A stretch of 7,664 nt of DNA, from contig PWOK01000015.1 of assembly GCA_003557445.1 (NCBI GenBank), positions 1 through 7,664 of the forward strand, given 5' to 3'. Source of the stretch: Halanaerobiaceae bacterium (lineage in GTDB: Bacteria > Bacillota_F > Halanaerobiia > Halanaerobiales > CSSED10-376). Under the pieces are notes generated by a model. The model saw nothing but the letters and a program-made list of their open reading frames with translations. It was not told the DNA's origin and searched no databases. How positions within the stretch are numbered: the stretch's first letter is position 1; every line of letters begins with the position of its first letter. Below are positions 1 to 5,192 of the stretch, piece by piece. The position numbers and the translations under genes are program-made.

Positions 1-132
1 CTGTACAGGAAATATATCAGCAGATGGTACTCCTCCGGCAAAAGATATTAGATCATCTCTGCCAATAATCCTCATTAAATCTCCCAGTTCTTTATTTTCC
101 ATTTCCTTTAATCTGTCAGCAAATTTATTCAT
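1..132 (-). CDS. PLP-dependent aminotransferase, N-terminal fragment (cut by window edge)
   Basis: Only the first 44 codons are present; the gene continues past the left edge. The peptide begins MNKFADRLKEMENKE and contains ISFAGGVPSADIFP (about residues 29-42). That is the N-terminal signature of the fold-type I aminotransferases related to 2-aminoadipate/aromatic transaminases (LysN/MocR-like catalytic domain), where the FAGG-P---FP loop lies near the substrate pocket. The PLP lysine and the rest of the fold are outside the window, so amino-donor specificity cannot be judged. The ATG at 130-132 is preceded by a G-rich ribosome binding site (complement of 142-147, AGGGGG). The gene is divergent from the cold-shock gene, with about 226 bp between the starts. 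Family assignment is fairly sure; the substrate is unknown. Confidence 0.72.
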   Translation of the reverse strand, partial: MNKFADRLKEMENKELGDLMRIIGRDDLISFAGGVPSADIFPVQ

Positions 133-264
133 CTTTTTCAAACCCCCTGAGTATATTCCAACTTTTTATTATAATTATTTCATGTATTTTTATATTTCTA
201 TAAATAAAATTAAATACCTTGTTTTATAATATTTTATTTATGTATAATAATTGTGATTTTTTAT

Positions 265-293
265 TTGACTTTATTAATATAGTATGATAAATT
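265..293 (+). promoter_or_regulatory. Candidate sigma-A promoter of the cold-shock gene
   Basis: TTGACT at 265-270 is a good -35 box. With the standard 17-bp spacer the -10 would be TAAATT at 288-293, placing the transcript start near 300, just before the leader hairpin at 302-334. A better-looking TATGAT at 283-288 is only 12 bp from the -35 and would need a different upstream element. The rest of 133-264 is AT-rich spacer between divergent genes, and I see no convincing promoter there for the leftward aminotransferase. Confidence 0.45.
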
Positions 294-301
294 AAGATTC
301 A

Positions 302-334
302 TCGGGTATTAAAAAATCTTTAAGTCTTACCCGA
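302..334 (+). promoter_or_regulatory. Stem-loop in the 5' leader of the cold-shock mRNA
   Basis: TCGGGTA (302-308) pairs perfectly with TACCCGA (328-334). Inside it TTAAA (309-313) pairs with TTTAA (319-323) around a 5-nt loop, leaving a 4-nt bulge GTCT (324-327). The hairpin ends 8 nt before the ribosome binding site AGGAGG (343-348) and would sit at the extreme 5' end of the transcript if the predicted promoter is correct. A 5'-terminal hairpin of this kind can stabilise an mRNA or take part in temperature-dependent refolding, as in other csp leaders. The pairing is seen; the role is inferred. Confidence 0.55.
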
Positions 335-358
335 AGACAAATAGGAGGAATATATTTA

Positions 359-562
359 ATGATTTATAATGGTAAAGTAAAATGGTTTAATGATCAAAAA
401 GGTTTCGGTTTTATTGAAAGAGAGGAAGGAGACGATGTTTTTGTACATTTTTCAGCAATTCAGGATGAAGGTTTCAAAAGTTTAAATGAAGGACAGGAAG
501 TAGAATTTGAAATCGTAGAAGGAGACCGTGGCCCACAGGCCGCAAATGTTGTTGCATTATAA
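359..562 (+). CDS. CspA-family cold-shock protein
   Basis: A 67-residue single OB-fold protein of normal family length. It is expected to bind single-stranded RNA and DNA, melt mRNA secondary structure and act as an RNA chaperone in the cytoplasm. The start of the fold (GKVKWFND, residues 5-12), RNP1 (KGFGFIE, 14-20) and RNP2 (VFVHF, 27-31) are all intact, including the surface aromatics that stack on bases (W9, F16, F18, F28, H30, F31). The C-terminal GPQAANV is also typical. The ATG lies 10 nt after a full AGGAGG (343-348). The gene is monocistronic, with its own leader hairpin and terminator, and is the only plus-strand gene in the window. Because bacteria often carry several csp paralogues, I do not assign a letter. 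Confidence 0.96.
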   Translation: MIYNGKVKWFNDQKGFGFIEREEGDDVFVHFSAIQDEGFKSLNEGQEVEFEIVEGDRGPQAANVVAL

Positions 563-591
563 AGTACATTATGCTTTAAAAATATAACAAC

Positions 592-626
592 AAATCCCTG
601 GTTATTTAATATAATCAGGGATTTTT
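592..626 (+). terminator. Rho-independent terminator after the cold-shock gene
   Basis: A 14-bp stem (592-605 with 611-624, one G.U pair at 601/615) has a 5-nt loop, a CCCTG/CAGGG core and a T run at 622-626. It lies 30 nt past the csp stop and 18 bp from the stop of the converging endonuclease gene, so it may also slow transcripts from the other side. The minus-strand tract after the stem is less T-rich. Confidence 0.9.
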
Positions 627-644
627 AATGTTTTATAACTATTT

Positions 645-1049
645 TTATTTTAAATATTTATTAATATTTTTGCATACTGCACCCTTATTTAAAAGATTAT
701 CAATACACTCCTTTAAATAATCATTATCATGCTCAGGATAAATTATTTTATTTTTATTTACCTTCTTATGATAATTGTTTTTATCATATTTATTATAGGG
801 CTGACAGTTCTTACCCCTGTAATTGGGATTTAACCATTTTTCCTCAACATTAAATCCTCTTTTTTTCATTTCCCTGATAACCAGAAAATGATAATAAATT
901 AATTTTAGAGGATCATATTCAAAAACATAATCAACAGTAGCATGTTTTTTGTTCCAGCCCTTACCCCTCAGGGCACAAACCTCACGATGCAGGCCCAGTA
1001 AACGTTGACGGTCAATTATATCAATAATTTGTTGTGGCCAGAGTCTAAT
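645..1049 (-). CDS. Pyrimidine-dimer DNA glycosylase / endonuclease V-like protein, non-canonical ATT start
   Basis: The frame encodes about 134 residues and belongs to the T4 endonuclease V family (Pyr_excise), which cuts the glycosyl bond at UV photoproducts and nicks the abasic site. Seen: IRLWPQQ at the N-terminus, then RQRLLGLHREVCALRGKGW (about residues 14-32), HATVDYVFEYDP, HFLVIREMKKRGFN and NPNYRGKN, which match the bacterial branch of this family. With ATT as codon 1, the RE pair falls at R22/E23, the positions of the arginine and catalytic glutamate of T4 endonuclease V. No ATG, GTG or TTG occurs in frame before codon 61 (869), yet conserved sequence fills all of that stretch and the frame is open back to a stop at 1068-1070. 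AGGAG (complement of 1058-1062) lies 8 nt before ATT (1047-1049). ATA at 1053-1055, which would give an N-terminal Thr2, is only 2 nt from it. It could also be a start-codon mutant or a base error. The family call is firm; the exact start is inferred. Confidence 0.8.
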   Translation of the reverse strand: MRLWPQQIIDIIDRQRLLGLHREVCALRGKGWNKKHATVDYVFEYDPLKLIYYHFLVIREMKKRGFNVEEKWLNPNYRGKNCQPYNKYDKNNYHKKVNKNKIIYPEHDNDYLKECIDNLLNKGAVCKNINKYLK

Positions 1050-1055
1050 AGTTAT

Positions 1056-1065
1056 CTCTCCTCTT
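1056..1065 (-). promoter_or_regulatory. Ribosome binding site that decides the endonuclease start
   Basis: On the minus strand the site reads AAGAGGAGAG. Its AGGAG core is 8 nt before the ATT at 1047-1049, ideal spacing, but only 2 nt before the ATA at 1053-1055. No other Shine-Dalgarno-like run is usable upstream of the later in-frame ATG at 867-869. A TATAGT (1072-1077) just upstream could be a weak -10 box, although its -35 would fall inside the tRNA gene. Confidence 0.55.
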
Positions 1066-1085
1066 GTTTATACTATATCGAAAAA

Positions 1086-1161
1086 TGGAGCGGACAACGG
1101 GCTTCGAACCCGCGACCTCAAGCTTGGGAAGCTTGCGCTCTACCTGCTGAGCTATGTCCGC
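1086..1161 (-). tRNA. tRNA-Gly (anticodon CCC), CCA encoded
   Basis: A complete 76-nt cloverleaf. The acceptor stem GCGGACA/TGTCCGC is 7 bp. The D arm is GCTC-AGCAGGTA-GAGC and the anticodon stem CAAGC/GCTTG holds the loop TTCCCAA. The T arm is GCGGG-TTCGAAG-CCCGT with one G.U pair. The anticodon at 34-36 is CCC, reading GGG glycine codons. The discriminator base is U73, normal for bacterial tRNA-Gly, and the 3' CCA is encoded (1086-1088). The gene starts 22 bp after the transaldolase stop and ends 36 bp before the endonuclease start, all on the same strand. A short T run (1081-1085) follows but there is no hairpin terminator, so transcripts may continue into the endonuclease gene. Confidence 0.97.
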
Positions 1162-1170
1162 AGTATTTAT

Positions 1171-1179
1171 ATTATATCA
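1171..1179 (-). promoter_or_regulatory. Candidate extended -10 promoter of tRNA-Gly
   Basis: On the minus strand this reads TGATATAAT, an extended -10 (TGn plus TATAAT). It lies 9 nt upstream of the mature tRNA 5' end, giving a leader of only a few nucleotides. No good -35 is present; TTGGGA (1197-1202) is 20 bp from the -10. The site lies in the short gap after the transaldolase stop, so the tRNA may be made both from here and by read-through. Confidence 0.5.
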
Positions 1180-1183
1180 TAAA

Positions 1184-1828
1184 TTACTTTTGTTTTTCCC
1201 AATCACTCAAGAAACTTTCTATACCAAGATCAGTTAAAGGATGACTGGAAAGTTTTTCTATAACATTAAAAGGTATAGTAGCAATATGGGCACCAAGTAA
1301 TGCCGCCTGTTTAACATGTTTGGGATGACGGATACTGGCAGTAATAATTTCGCTATCAAAACCAAAATTATCAATTATTGTAACTATTTCTGCTATCAAT
1401 TCCATCCCATCCTGTCCCTGATCATCAATTCTTCCCACAAAAGGACTGATATATGTTGCACCAGCTTTGGCTGCCAGAAGTGCCTGGTTTGCTGAAAAAA
1501 CCAGTGTTACATTAGTCTTTATTCCCTCTTCACTTAATTTTTTAACCGCTTTCAAACCATCAACTGTCATGGGAATCTTAACAACAACATTGGAAGCCAG
1601 TCCGGCCAGTTCCCTTGCCTCTGCAATCATACCCTCTGCTTCCAGACTGATAACCTCAGCACTTACTGGACCATCAATTAACTGGCATATTTCTTTTATC
1701 CGGGTATGAAAATCAATATCTCCTTCTTTTGCTACCAGACTTGGATTTGTAGTTACTCCATCAATCACTCCTAAAGTGCGTGCCTTTTTAATCTCCTCTA
1801 AATTTGCTGTATCAATAAAAAATTTCAT
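1184..1828 (-). CDS. tal: Small transaldolase (TalC / fructose-6-phosphate aldolase-like family)
   Basis: A 214-residue, single-domain class I aldolase barrel of the TalC/FSA subfamily, full length. It is expected to move a dihydroxyacetone unit between sugar phosphates in the non-oxidative pentose phosphate pathway, in the cytoplasm. Seen: [11 protein letters not shown] at the start, DGVTTNPSL (23-31, catalytic Asp in FIDT at 6), Schiff-base Lys84 in [25 protein letters not shown] (108-124) and [11 protein letters not shown]. Two positions discriminate activity: F130 stands where E. coli fructose-6-phosphate aldolase has Tyr131, and E58 stands where it has Gln59. Phe and Glu are the transaldolase residues, so true transaldolase is the better reading. 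AGGAG (complement of 1837-1841) supports the start. It begins 45 bp after the flavoprotein stop and has its own -10 box. There is no terminator before the tRNA. Confidence 0.93.
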   Translation of the reverse strand: MKFFIDTANLEEIKKARTLGVIDGVTTNPSLVAKEGDIDFHTRIKEICQLIDGPVSAEVISLEAEGMIAEARELAGLASNVVVKIPMTVDGLKAVKKLSEEGIKTNVTLVFSANQALLAAKAGATYISPFVGRIDDQGQDGMELIAEIVTIIDNFGFDSEIITASIRHPKHVKQAALLGAHIATIPFNVIEKLSSHPLTDLGIESFLSDWEKQK

Positions 1829-1851
1829 TTACACCACTCCTTTATTTTATT

Positions 1852-1860
1852 ATTATAACA
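1852..1860 (-). promoter_or_regulatory. Candidate extended -10 promoter of the transaldolase gene
   Basis: TGTTATAAT on the minus strand is an extended -10 (TGn plus TATAAT) about 24 nt before the start codon. The region 17-18 bp upstream (TAAATG) does not look like a -35 box. The site lies in the 45-bp gap after the flavoprotein gene, which has no terminator hairpin, so read-through from that gene is also possible. Confidence 0.42.
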
Positions 1861-1873
1861 TATTTTTTGATAA

Positions 1874-3028
1874 TCATTTAGTTTTTTTATGCTTATTAAT
1901 AAAAATTTCTTGATAGAGATTATCATATTTATCATTACTCTGAAGTACATCAAAAAACATTTTAAGAATATCAGGTTTAAATGATATTAAGTAATATATA
2001 TAATTTAAACTATTATAAAATAAATCAGATATTTTATTGGCAATTTGATTTGGCATATATATTTTTTTGTTAATTTTGTGATTATAATTTGACAAATCAA
2101 ATTTATTTTTTTTGATTTTTTCAACAATTACATCTGAGGCAATTTCTGCACTAAAACAGGCATTAAAAATTCCTTCTCCAATCAAAGATTCTGCAAGATA
2201 GGCAGCATCTCCTAAAAGAACATATCTATTCCCACCCACTTTTATTTTTTTTGAATTATCTCCTATAAAAGGTATGGGGTGAGCTTTATAAAATAGATTA
2301 TTTTTATTGTAATCAACATTTAGTTCTTTTAAATACGAATAAAATATTTTTTTAATATCTATTGGCTTATTATCCAGTGAGCCTACCCCTATAGAAATTT
2401 GTTTTTTTTTGGGAAATACCCAGCCATAACCTTTGGCAATAAAACCAAAATCTATTAATACTTTTTTTTGATCAAAATTATTAATATTATTCACTAATTC
2501 AGCCTCAATAGCTATTCCCTTATTATTGTAAAGACCATCTGGAGCTAAGTTTAAAGTCTGTAATACCCGGCTGTTTGCCCCATCTGCCCCGGCAATAATC
2601 TGAGACTTATATTCTTTATTCTCGGTTTTTACTGTAACACCTTTTTCTCCGATTTTAATATCAACTACTTTTTGTCTATCTTTGAAAACAGCACCAGCTT
2701 CTTTTGCTTTTTTTAATAAAAAATTATCAAATTTTTTTCGATTAACTAATTTAATTGCTTCCCCTTCATATTTAAAAGAAATTTCTTTTTGATAATCAAA
2801 CCGGAAAAAAAAATTATTTATTTTATTTTCAATAATATCTTCTGGAAGGTCCAGACCTTTACTGAATAATAGTTTGCTGGTTTTAGCAGAAATAGCACCT
2901 CCACAGGCTTTATAACGGGGCCAGGATTCCTTTTCCAGTATTAAAACATCTATTCCCTCACGGGCAAGATTATAACCCAGACAGCTACCAGCCGGTCCGG
3001 CTCCTATTATAATTACCTGAGCATCCAT
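1874..3028 (-). CDS. Geranylgeranyl-reductase-family FAD-dependent oxidoreductase
   Basis: A 384-residue flavoprotein of the geranylgeranyl reductase / FixC-like group, normal in length. Seen: N-terminal dinucleotide fold VIIIGAGPAG (5-14) with ribose-binding E32; the CGGAIS motif (42-47) typical of this subfamily; GADGANS (147-153); the YGWVFPKKKQISIGVG stretch (201-216), which is the subfamily's central signature; and the second FAD motif LLGDAA (271-276) followed by GEGI. Members reduce polyprenyl chains of lipids, quinones or chlorophyll precursors. The substrate here is unknown, and the last 80 or so residues are a variable Lys/Asn/Tyr-rich tail. Start ATG follows AAGGAGGG (complement of 3038-3045) by 9 nt. 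The gene is markedly more AT-rich than its neighbours, with many T/A homopolymers, and is not clearly in an operon: a terminator lies upstream and no pathway genes adjoin it. Loose paralogues in electron transfer (FixC-like) are an alternative. Confidence 0.85.
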   Translation of the reverse strand: MDAQVIIIGAGPAGSCLGYNLAREGIDVLILEKESWPRYKACGGAISAKTSKLLFSKGLDLPEDIIENKINNFFFRFDYQKEISFKYEGEAIKLVNRKKFDNFLLKKAKEAGAVFKDRQKVVDIKIGEKGVTVKTENKEYKSQIIAGADGANSRVLQTLNLAPDGLYNNKGIAIEAELVNNINNFDQKKVLIDFGFIAKGYGWVFPKKKQISIGVGSLDNKPIDIKKIFYSYLKELNVDYNKNNLFYKAHPIPFIGDNSKKIKVGGNRYVLLGDAAYLAESLIGEGIFNACFSAEIASDVIVEKIKKNKFDLSNYNHKINKKIYMPNQIANKISDLFYNSLNYIYYLISFKPDILKMFFDVLQSNDKYDNLYQEIFINKHKKTK

Positions 3029-3105
3029 TAATATTCACCCTCCTTAAATTATTACTAGTTATATTACGATAATTTAAACAATTCGCTTATAACTCCTGTA
3101 ATAAT

Positions 3106-3134
3106 AGTTTACATTAACTTATATAAGTTTTCAA
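3106..3134 (-). promoter_or_regulatory. Candidate promoter with palindromic operator upstream of the flavoprotein gene
   Basis: TTGAAA (3129-3134) and TAAACT (3106-3111) on the minus strand are 17 bp apart. Between them, touching the -35, is a perfect 14-bp palindrome, AACTTATATAAGTT (3116-3129). The promoter is weak by consensus (4/6 in the -10 box). The palindrome is certain as sequence, but in AT-rich spacer DNA it may be chance. Confidence 0.3.
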
Positions 3135-3193
3135 ATTTATTATATGAATTTTGTCAAAAATAAGTGAATTATCTTAGTAAAATAAATTAAAAT

Positions 3194-3215
3194 AAAAAAA
3201 GGGGGTTAGCCCCCC
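3194..3215 (-). terminator. Rho-independent terminator closing the arsR-permease-thioredoxin operon
   Basis: On the minus strand a GGGGG/CCCCC stem (3210-3214 with 3201-3205) has a 4-nt loop and is followed by seven T (3194-3200). It starts 9 nt after the thioredoxin-like gene's stop and separates the metalloid island from the flavoprotein gene. Confidence 0.92.
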
Positions 3216-3223
3216 TGTGTTAA

Positions 3224-3454
3224 CTAACTTAATATTTCTTTGATTTCTTCTACATCAGGAACTCTCCCGGTAACTTTTAAATCTCCATCAACTGACAATC
3301 CCGGGGTATTAAAAACACCAGCCTCTGTCATCTTGCTTAAGTCCTCAACCTTTTCAATATTAACCTCTATCCCCAGTGCTTCTGCCGCTTTTTTGGCATT
3401 TTCAGCCAGCTTTTCACAGTTTACACATCCTGGTCCATAAACACTTATTTTCAT
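3224..3454 (-). CDS. Small thioredoxin-like protein (redox-active disulfide protein family)
   Basis: A 76-residue minimal thioredoxin fold of the 'redox-active disulfide protein 2' family. The CxxC pair is C10-V-N-C13 in YGPGCVNCEKL. The TPGLSVDG motif (50-57) contains the expected cis-proline, P51. The helix between carries many alanines, as usual for this family. No signal peptide is seen, so it acts in the cytoplasm. It lies 76 bp downstream of the permease and directly before the operon terminator. The same trio of ArsR, permease of the DUF318/ArsP type and tiny CxxC protein recurs in many anaerobes. It may reduce or hand over a thiol-bound metalloid to the permease; that is inference. 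AGGGAGG precedes the ATG by about 9 nt. Confidence 0.9.
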   Translation of the reverse strand: MKISVYGPGCVNCEKLAENAKKAAEALGIEVNIEKVEDLSKMTEAGVFNTPGLSVDGDLKVTGRVPDVEEIKEILS

Positions 3455-3530
3455 TTGTAATTCCTCCCTTTATAAGTTTTGATTTTTTATACTAAAAAAA
3501 TAATAGCTATTTTCATTCAAGACTTTCCTA

Positions 3531-4700
3531 TCATATAAAGACACCATATAACATTCCTGCAGATGTTGACATAATAATAACCAACAAAATAAAGACAAGG
3601 GTTTTTTTTGTACCAAGTACACTTCTAATCACCAGCATGTTGGGAAGACTTAAAGCAGGACCACCCAGTAAAAGAGCCAGAGCAGGTCCTTCTCCCATTC
3701 CCATTCCTAAAAGACCTTCCAGAATGGGAACTTCCGTCAGTGTTGCAAAATACATAAAAGCACCAAGTACAGAGGCTGTAAGATTGGCTGTAAAAGAGTT
3801 GCCCCCAACAAAACGGGCTATAATATCATCCGGTATAATACCACCAGAAGTACCCGGACGACCCATTAAAAATCCTGCTATTAAAACTCCGGCAAAAAGT
3901 AAAGGTAAAATCATTTCTGTAAACTCCCAGGTAGAATTAACCCATGATTTAAGCTCATCTTTTTTAAACCACTTTCGTAACTGAAAAGAAAGTATGCCCA
4001 GTAAAACAATTACTATAGGCCATTTGATACTGTAAAGTAAATACCAGATACCTTCAGCTGTTTCCGGTTCACCCAGTGTAGCAAATATTAATATTAAAAT
4101 CATGGTTAAAAAATAAGTAATATTCTGGTTTAAAGACCTTATTTCCTTTTTATTGTCTTCGGTCTGTACAAAATTATCCAGTCTTTCAGTATCCTCATCC
4201 TTAAAGATAACTGCCATTAATAAACCAATTACTACCGCAAAAACAATTGCACCCACTGCCCGGGCCAGTCCAAGCTGCCAACCAAGAACACGTGCTGTTA
4301 ATATAACTGCCAGCACATTAATAGCAGGTCCGGAATACAGAAAAGCCACAGCAGGACCAATCCCGGCTCCCCGTTTGTAAATCCCGGCAAACAGAGGCAG
4401 TATGGTACAGGAACAGACCGCCAGTATCATTCCTGATACAGATGCCACAGAATAGGAAAGCCATTTCTTTGCACTCTGACCAAAATACTTTAAAACAGAA
4501 TCCTGTGAAACAAAATCAGCAATAGCTCCAGCTATAAAAAAGGCTGGTATCAAACAGGTTATTACATGTTCCCTGGCATAATACTGGAGCATGGCAAAGG
4601 CTTCATTTACTGCCTGTTGGACAGTAGTTGAAGTAAATGGTATAAAGTATATTAATAAAAATGCACCAATATATATTAGAAGTTTTCTTGTTTTAGTCAT
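3531..4700 (-). CDS. ArsP/DUF318-type permease (organoarsenical or metal efflux)
   Basis: A 389-residue integral membrane protein of the PF03773 permease family, which includes ArsP (trivalent organoarsenical efflux) and the SO_0444 Cu/Zn-type exporters. Hydrophobic spans fill the N-terminal 165 residues and residues 190 to the end, joined by a charged loop (about 167-190). The two halves carry similar motifs: AVCSCTILPLF (95-104) then YSGPAINVL (122-130) in the first, and LTEVPILEGL (321-330) then LGGPALSLPN (345-354) in the second. This suggests an internal duplication. C96 and C98 are candidate substrate thiols. I chose the ATG at 4698-4700 rather than one 7 codons earlier (4719-4721), because GGGGTGG (complement of 4708-4714) lies 7 nt before it. 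This start overlaps the arsR stop by 8 bp, so the two genes are translationally coupled. The substrate is not decided by sequence. Confidence 0.88.
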   Translation of the reverse strand: MTKTRKLLIYIGAFLLIYFIPFTSTTVQQAVNEAFAMLQYYAREHVITCLIPAFFIAGAIADFVSQDSVLKYFGQSAKKWLSYSVASVSGMILAVCSCTILPLFAGIYKRGAGIGPAVAFLYSGPAINVLAVILTARVLGWQLGLARAVGAIVFAVVIGLLMAVIFKDEDTERLDNFVQTEDNKKEIRSLNQNITYFLTMILILIFATLGEPETAEGIWYLLYSIKWPIVIVLLGILSFQLRKWFKKDELKSWVNSTWEFTEMILPLLFAGVLIAGFLMGRPGTSGGIIPDDIIARFVGGNSFTANLTASVLGAFMYFATLTEVPILEGLLGMGMGEGPALALLLGGPALSLPNMLVIRSVLGTKKTLVFILLVIIMSTSAGMLYGVFI

Positions 4701-5040
4701 TACCATTCCACCCCATTGCATTTAATTCCTGTTCTTTCTTTTTGAAATTTTCCTGTAATATCTGGTCCAGACAGTTGAAAAAATTACTAACACAGGGAGT
4801 TTTTAAAGAATAGGTTACATTTAAACCATCTTTTTCAGAATCAACCAGGCCGGCTTCTTTTAAAACTCGCAAATGTTTGGATACTGTGGGTTGACTCACT
4901 TTTAAAATATCAGTTAACTCACAAACACATTTTTCTTTTTCTTCAGCTAAAATATCTATTATTTCTAATCTGGTTTCATGGGCAAGGGCTTTAGTTATAT
5001 CTGCCCTGGCCTTATATATCCCCTTATTAATTTTTATCAA
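4693..5040 (-). CDS. arsR: ArsR-family metalloregulator of the permease operon
   Basis: A 115-residue winged-helix repressor of the ArsR/SmtB family. Seen: ALAHETRLEIIDIL (18-31), a CVCEL metal-binding helix with C38 and C40, the recognition helix SQPTVSKHLRVLKEAGLV (49-66), and the wing (70-79). A second pair, C83 and C90, lies in the C-terminal dimerisation part, so the sensor has four cysteines and may bind its ligand differently from the other ArsR in this window. It is first in an operon with the permease and the CxxC protein, and its 3' end overlaps the permease start. The promoter and a dyad lie 40-70 nt upstream, the arrangement expected for autorepression relieved by As(III), Sb(III) or an organoarsenical. 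The start is supported by GGAAGGGG just upstream (about 5041-5048). Cd/Zn-type sensing cannot be excluded. Confidence 0.92.
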   Translation of the reverse strand: MIKINKGIYKARADITKALAHETRLEIIDILAEEKEKCVCELTDILKVSQPTVSKHLRVLKEAGLVDSEKDGLNVTYSLKTPCVSNFFNCLDQILQENFKKKEQELNAMGWNGND

Positions 5041-5079
5041 CCCCTTCCAGATTGTTTTTGCCTGTTTTTATTTTCATAA

Positions 5080-5110
5080 CTATATTACCATATTGGAATA
5101 TAGTTGTCAA
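5080..5110 (-). promoter_or_regulatory. Promoter and overlapping ArsR-type operator of the permease operon
   Basis: On the minus strand a perfect -35 TTGACA (5105-5110), a 17-bp spacer and -10 TAATAT (5082-5087) form a strong sigma-A promoter. A dyad with arms CTATATT (5080-5086) and AATATAG (5097-5103), 10 nt apart, covers the -10 and the spacer. Inside it a second, tighter repeat ATATT-GG-AATAT (5090-5101) is nested. A repressor bound here would block RNA polymerase, as in other arsR promoters. The adjoining 5111-5192 stretch after the zinc-ribbon gene shows no clear terminator. Confidence 0.7.
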
Positions 5111-5192
5111 GATCTAATTTCTTTACTTTAAAAATCCTTCCCTTATTACTCACTCCCTCTTATTAATAGAATTTCAAATTATCTGATTCTTT

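Noticed and set aside
645..869. A separate 74-residue protein starting at the ATG at 867-869
   Set aside because: It is the C-terminal part of the endonuclease V-like protein; conserved sequence continues upstream in the same open frame and no ribosome binding site precedes this ATG.
1005..1244. Plus-strand open frame across the tRNA
   Set aside because: It runs antisense through the endonuclease start, the tRNA and the transaldolase end, with no ribosome binding site or family resemblance.
3139..3157. TTGACA and TATAAT upstream of the flavoprotein gene
   Set aside because: The boxes are only 7 bp apart on the minus strand, too close to form one promoter.
3637..3984. Plus-strand open frames opposite the permease, the CxxC gene and the transaldolase
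   Set aside because: They are antisense shadows of strongly conserved genes, Ser/Pro/Ala-rich with no domain or start signal.
4701..4721. Seven extra N-terminal residues for the permease
   Set aside because: The upstream ATG has no suitable ribosome binding site, while GGGGTGG is well spaced for the ATG at 4698-4700.
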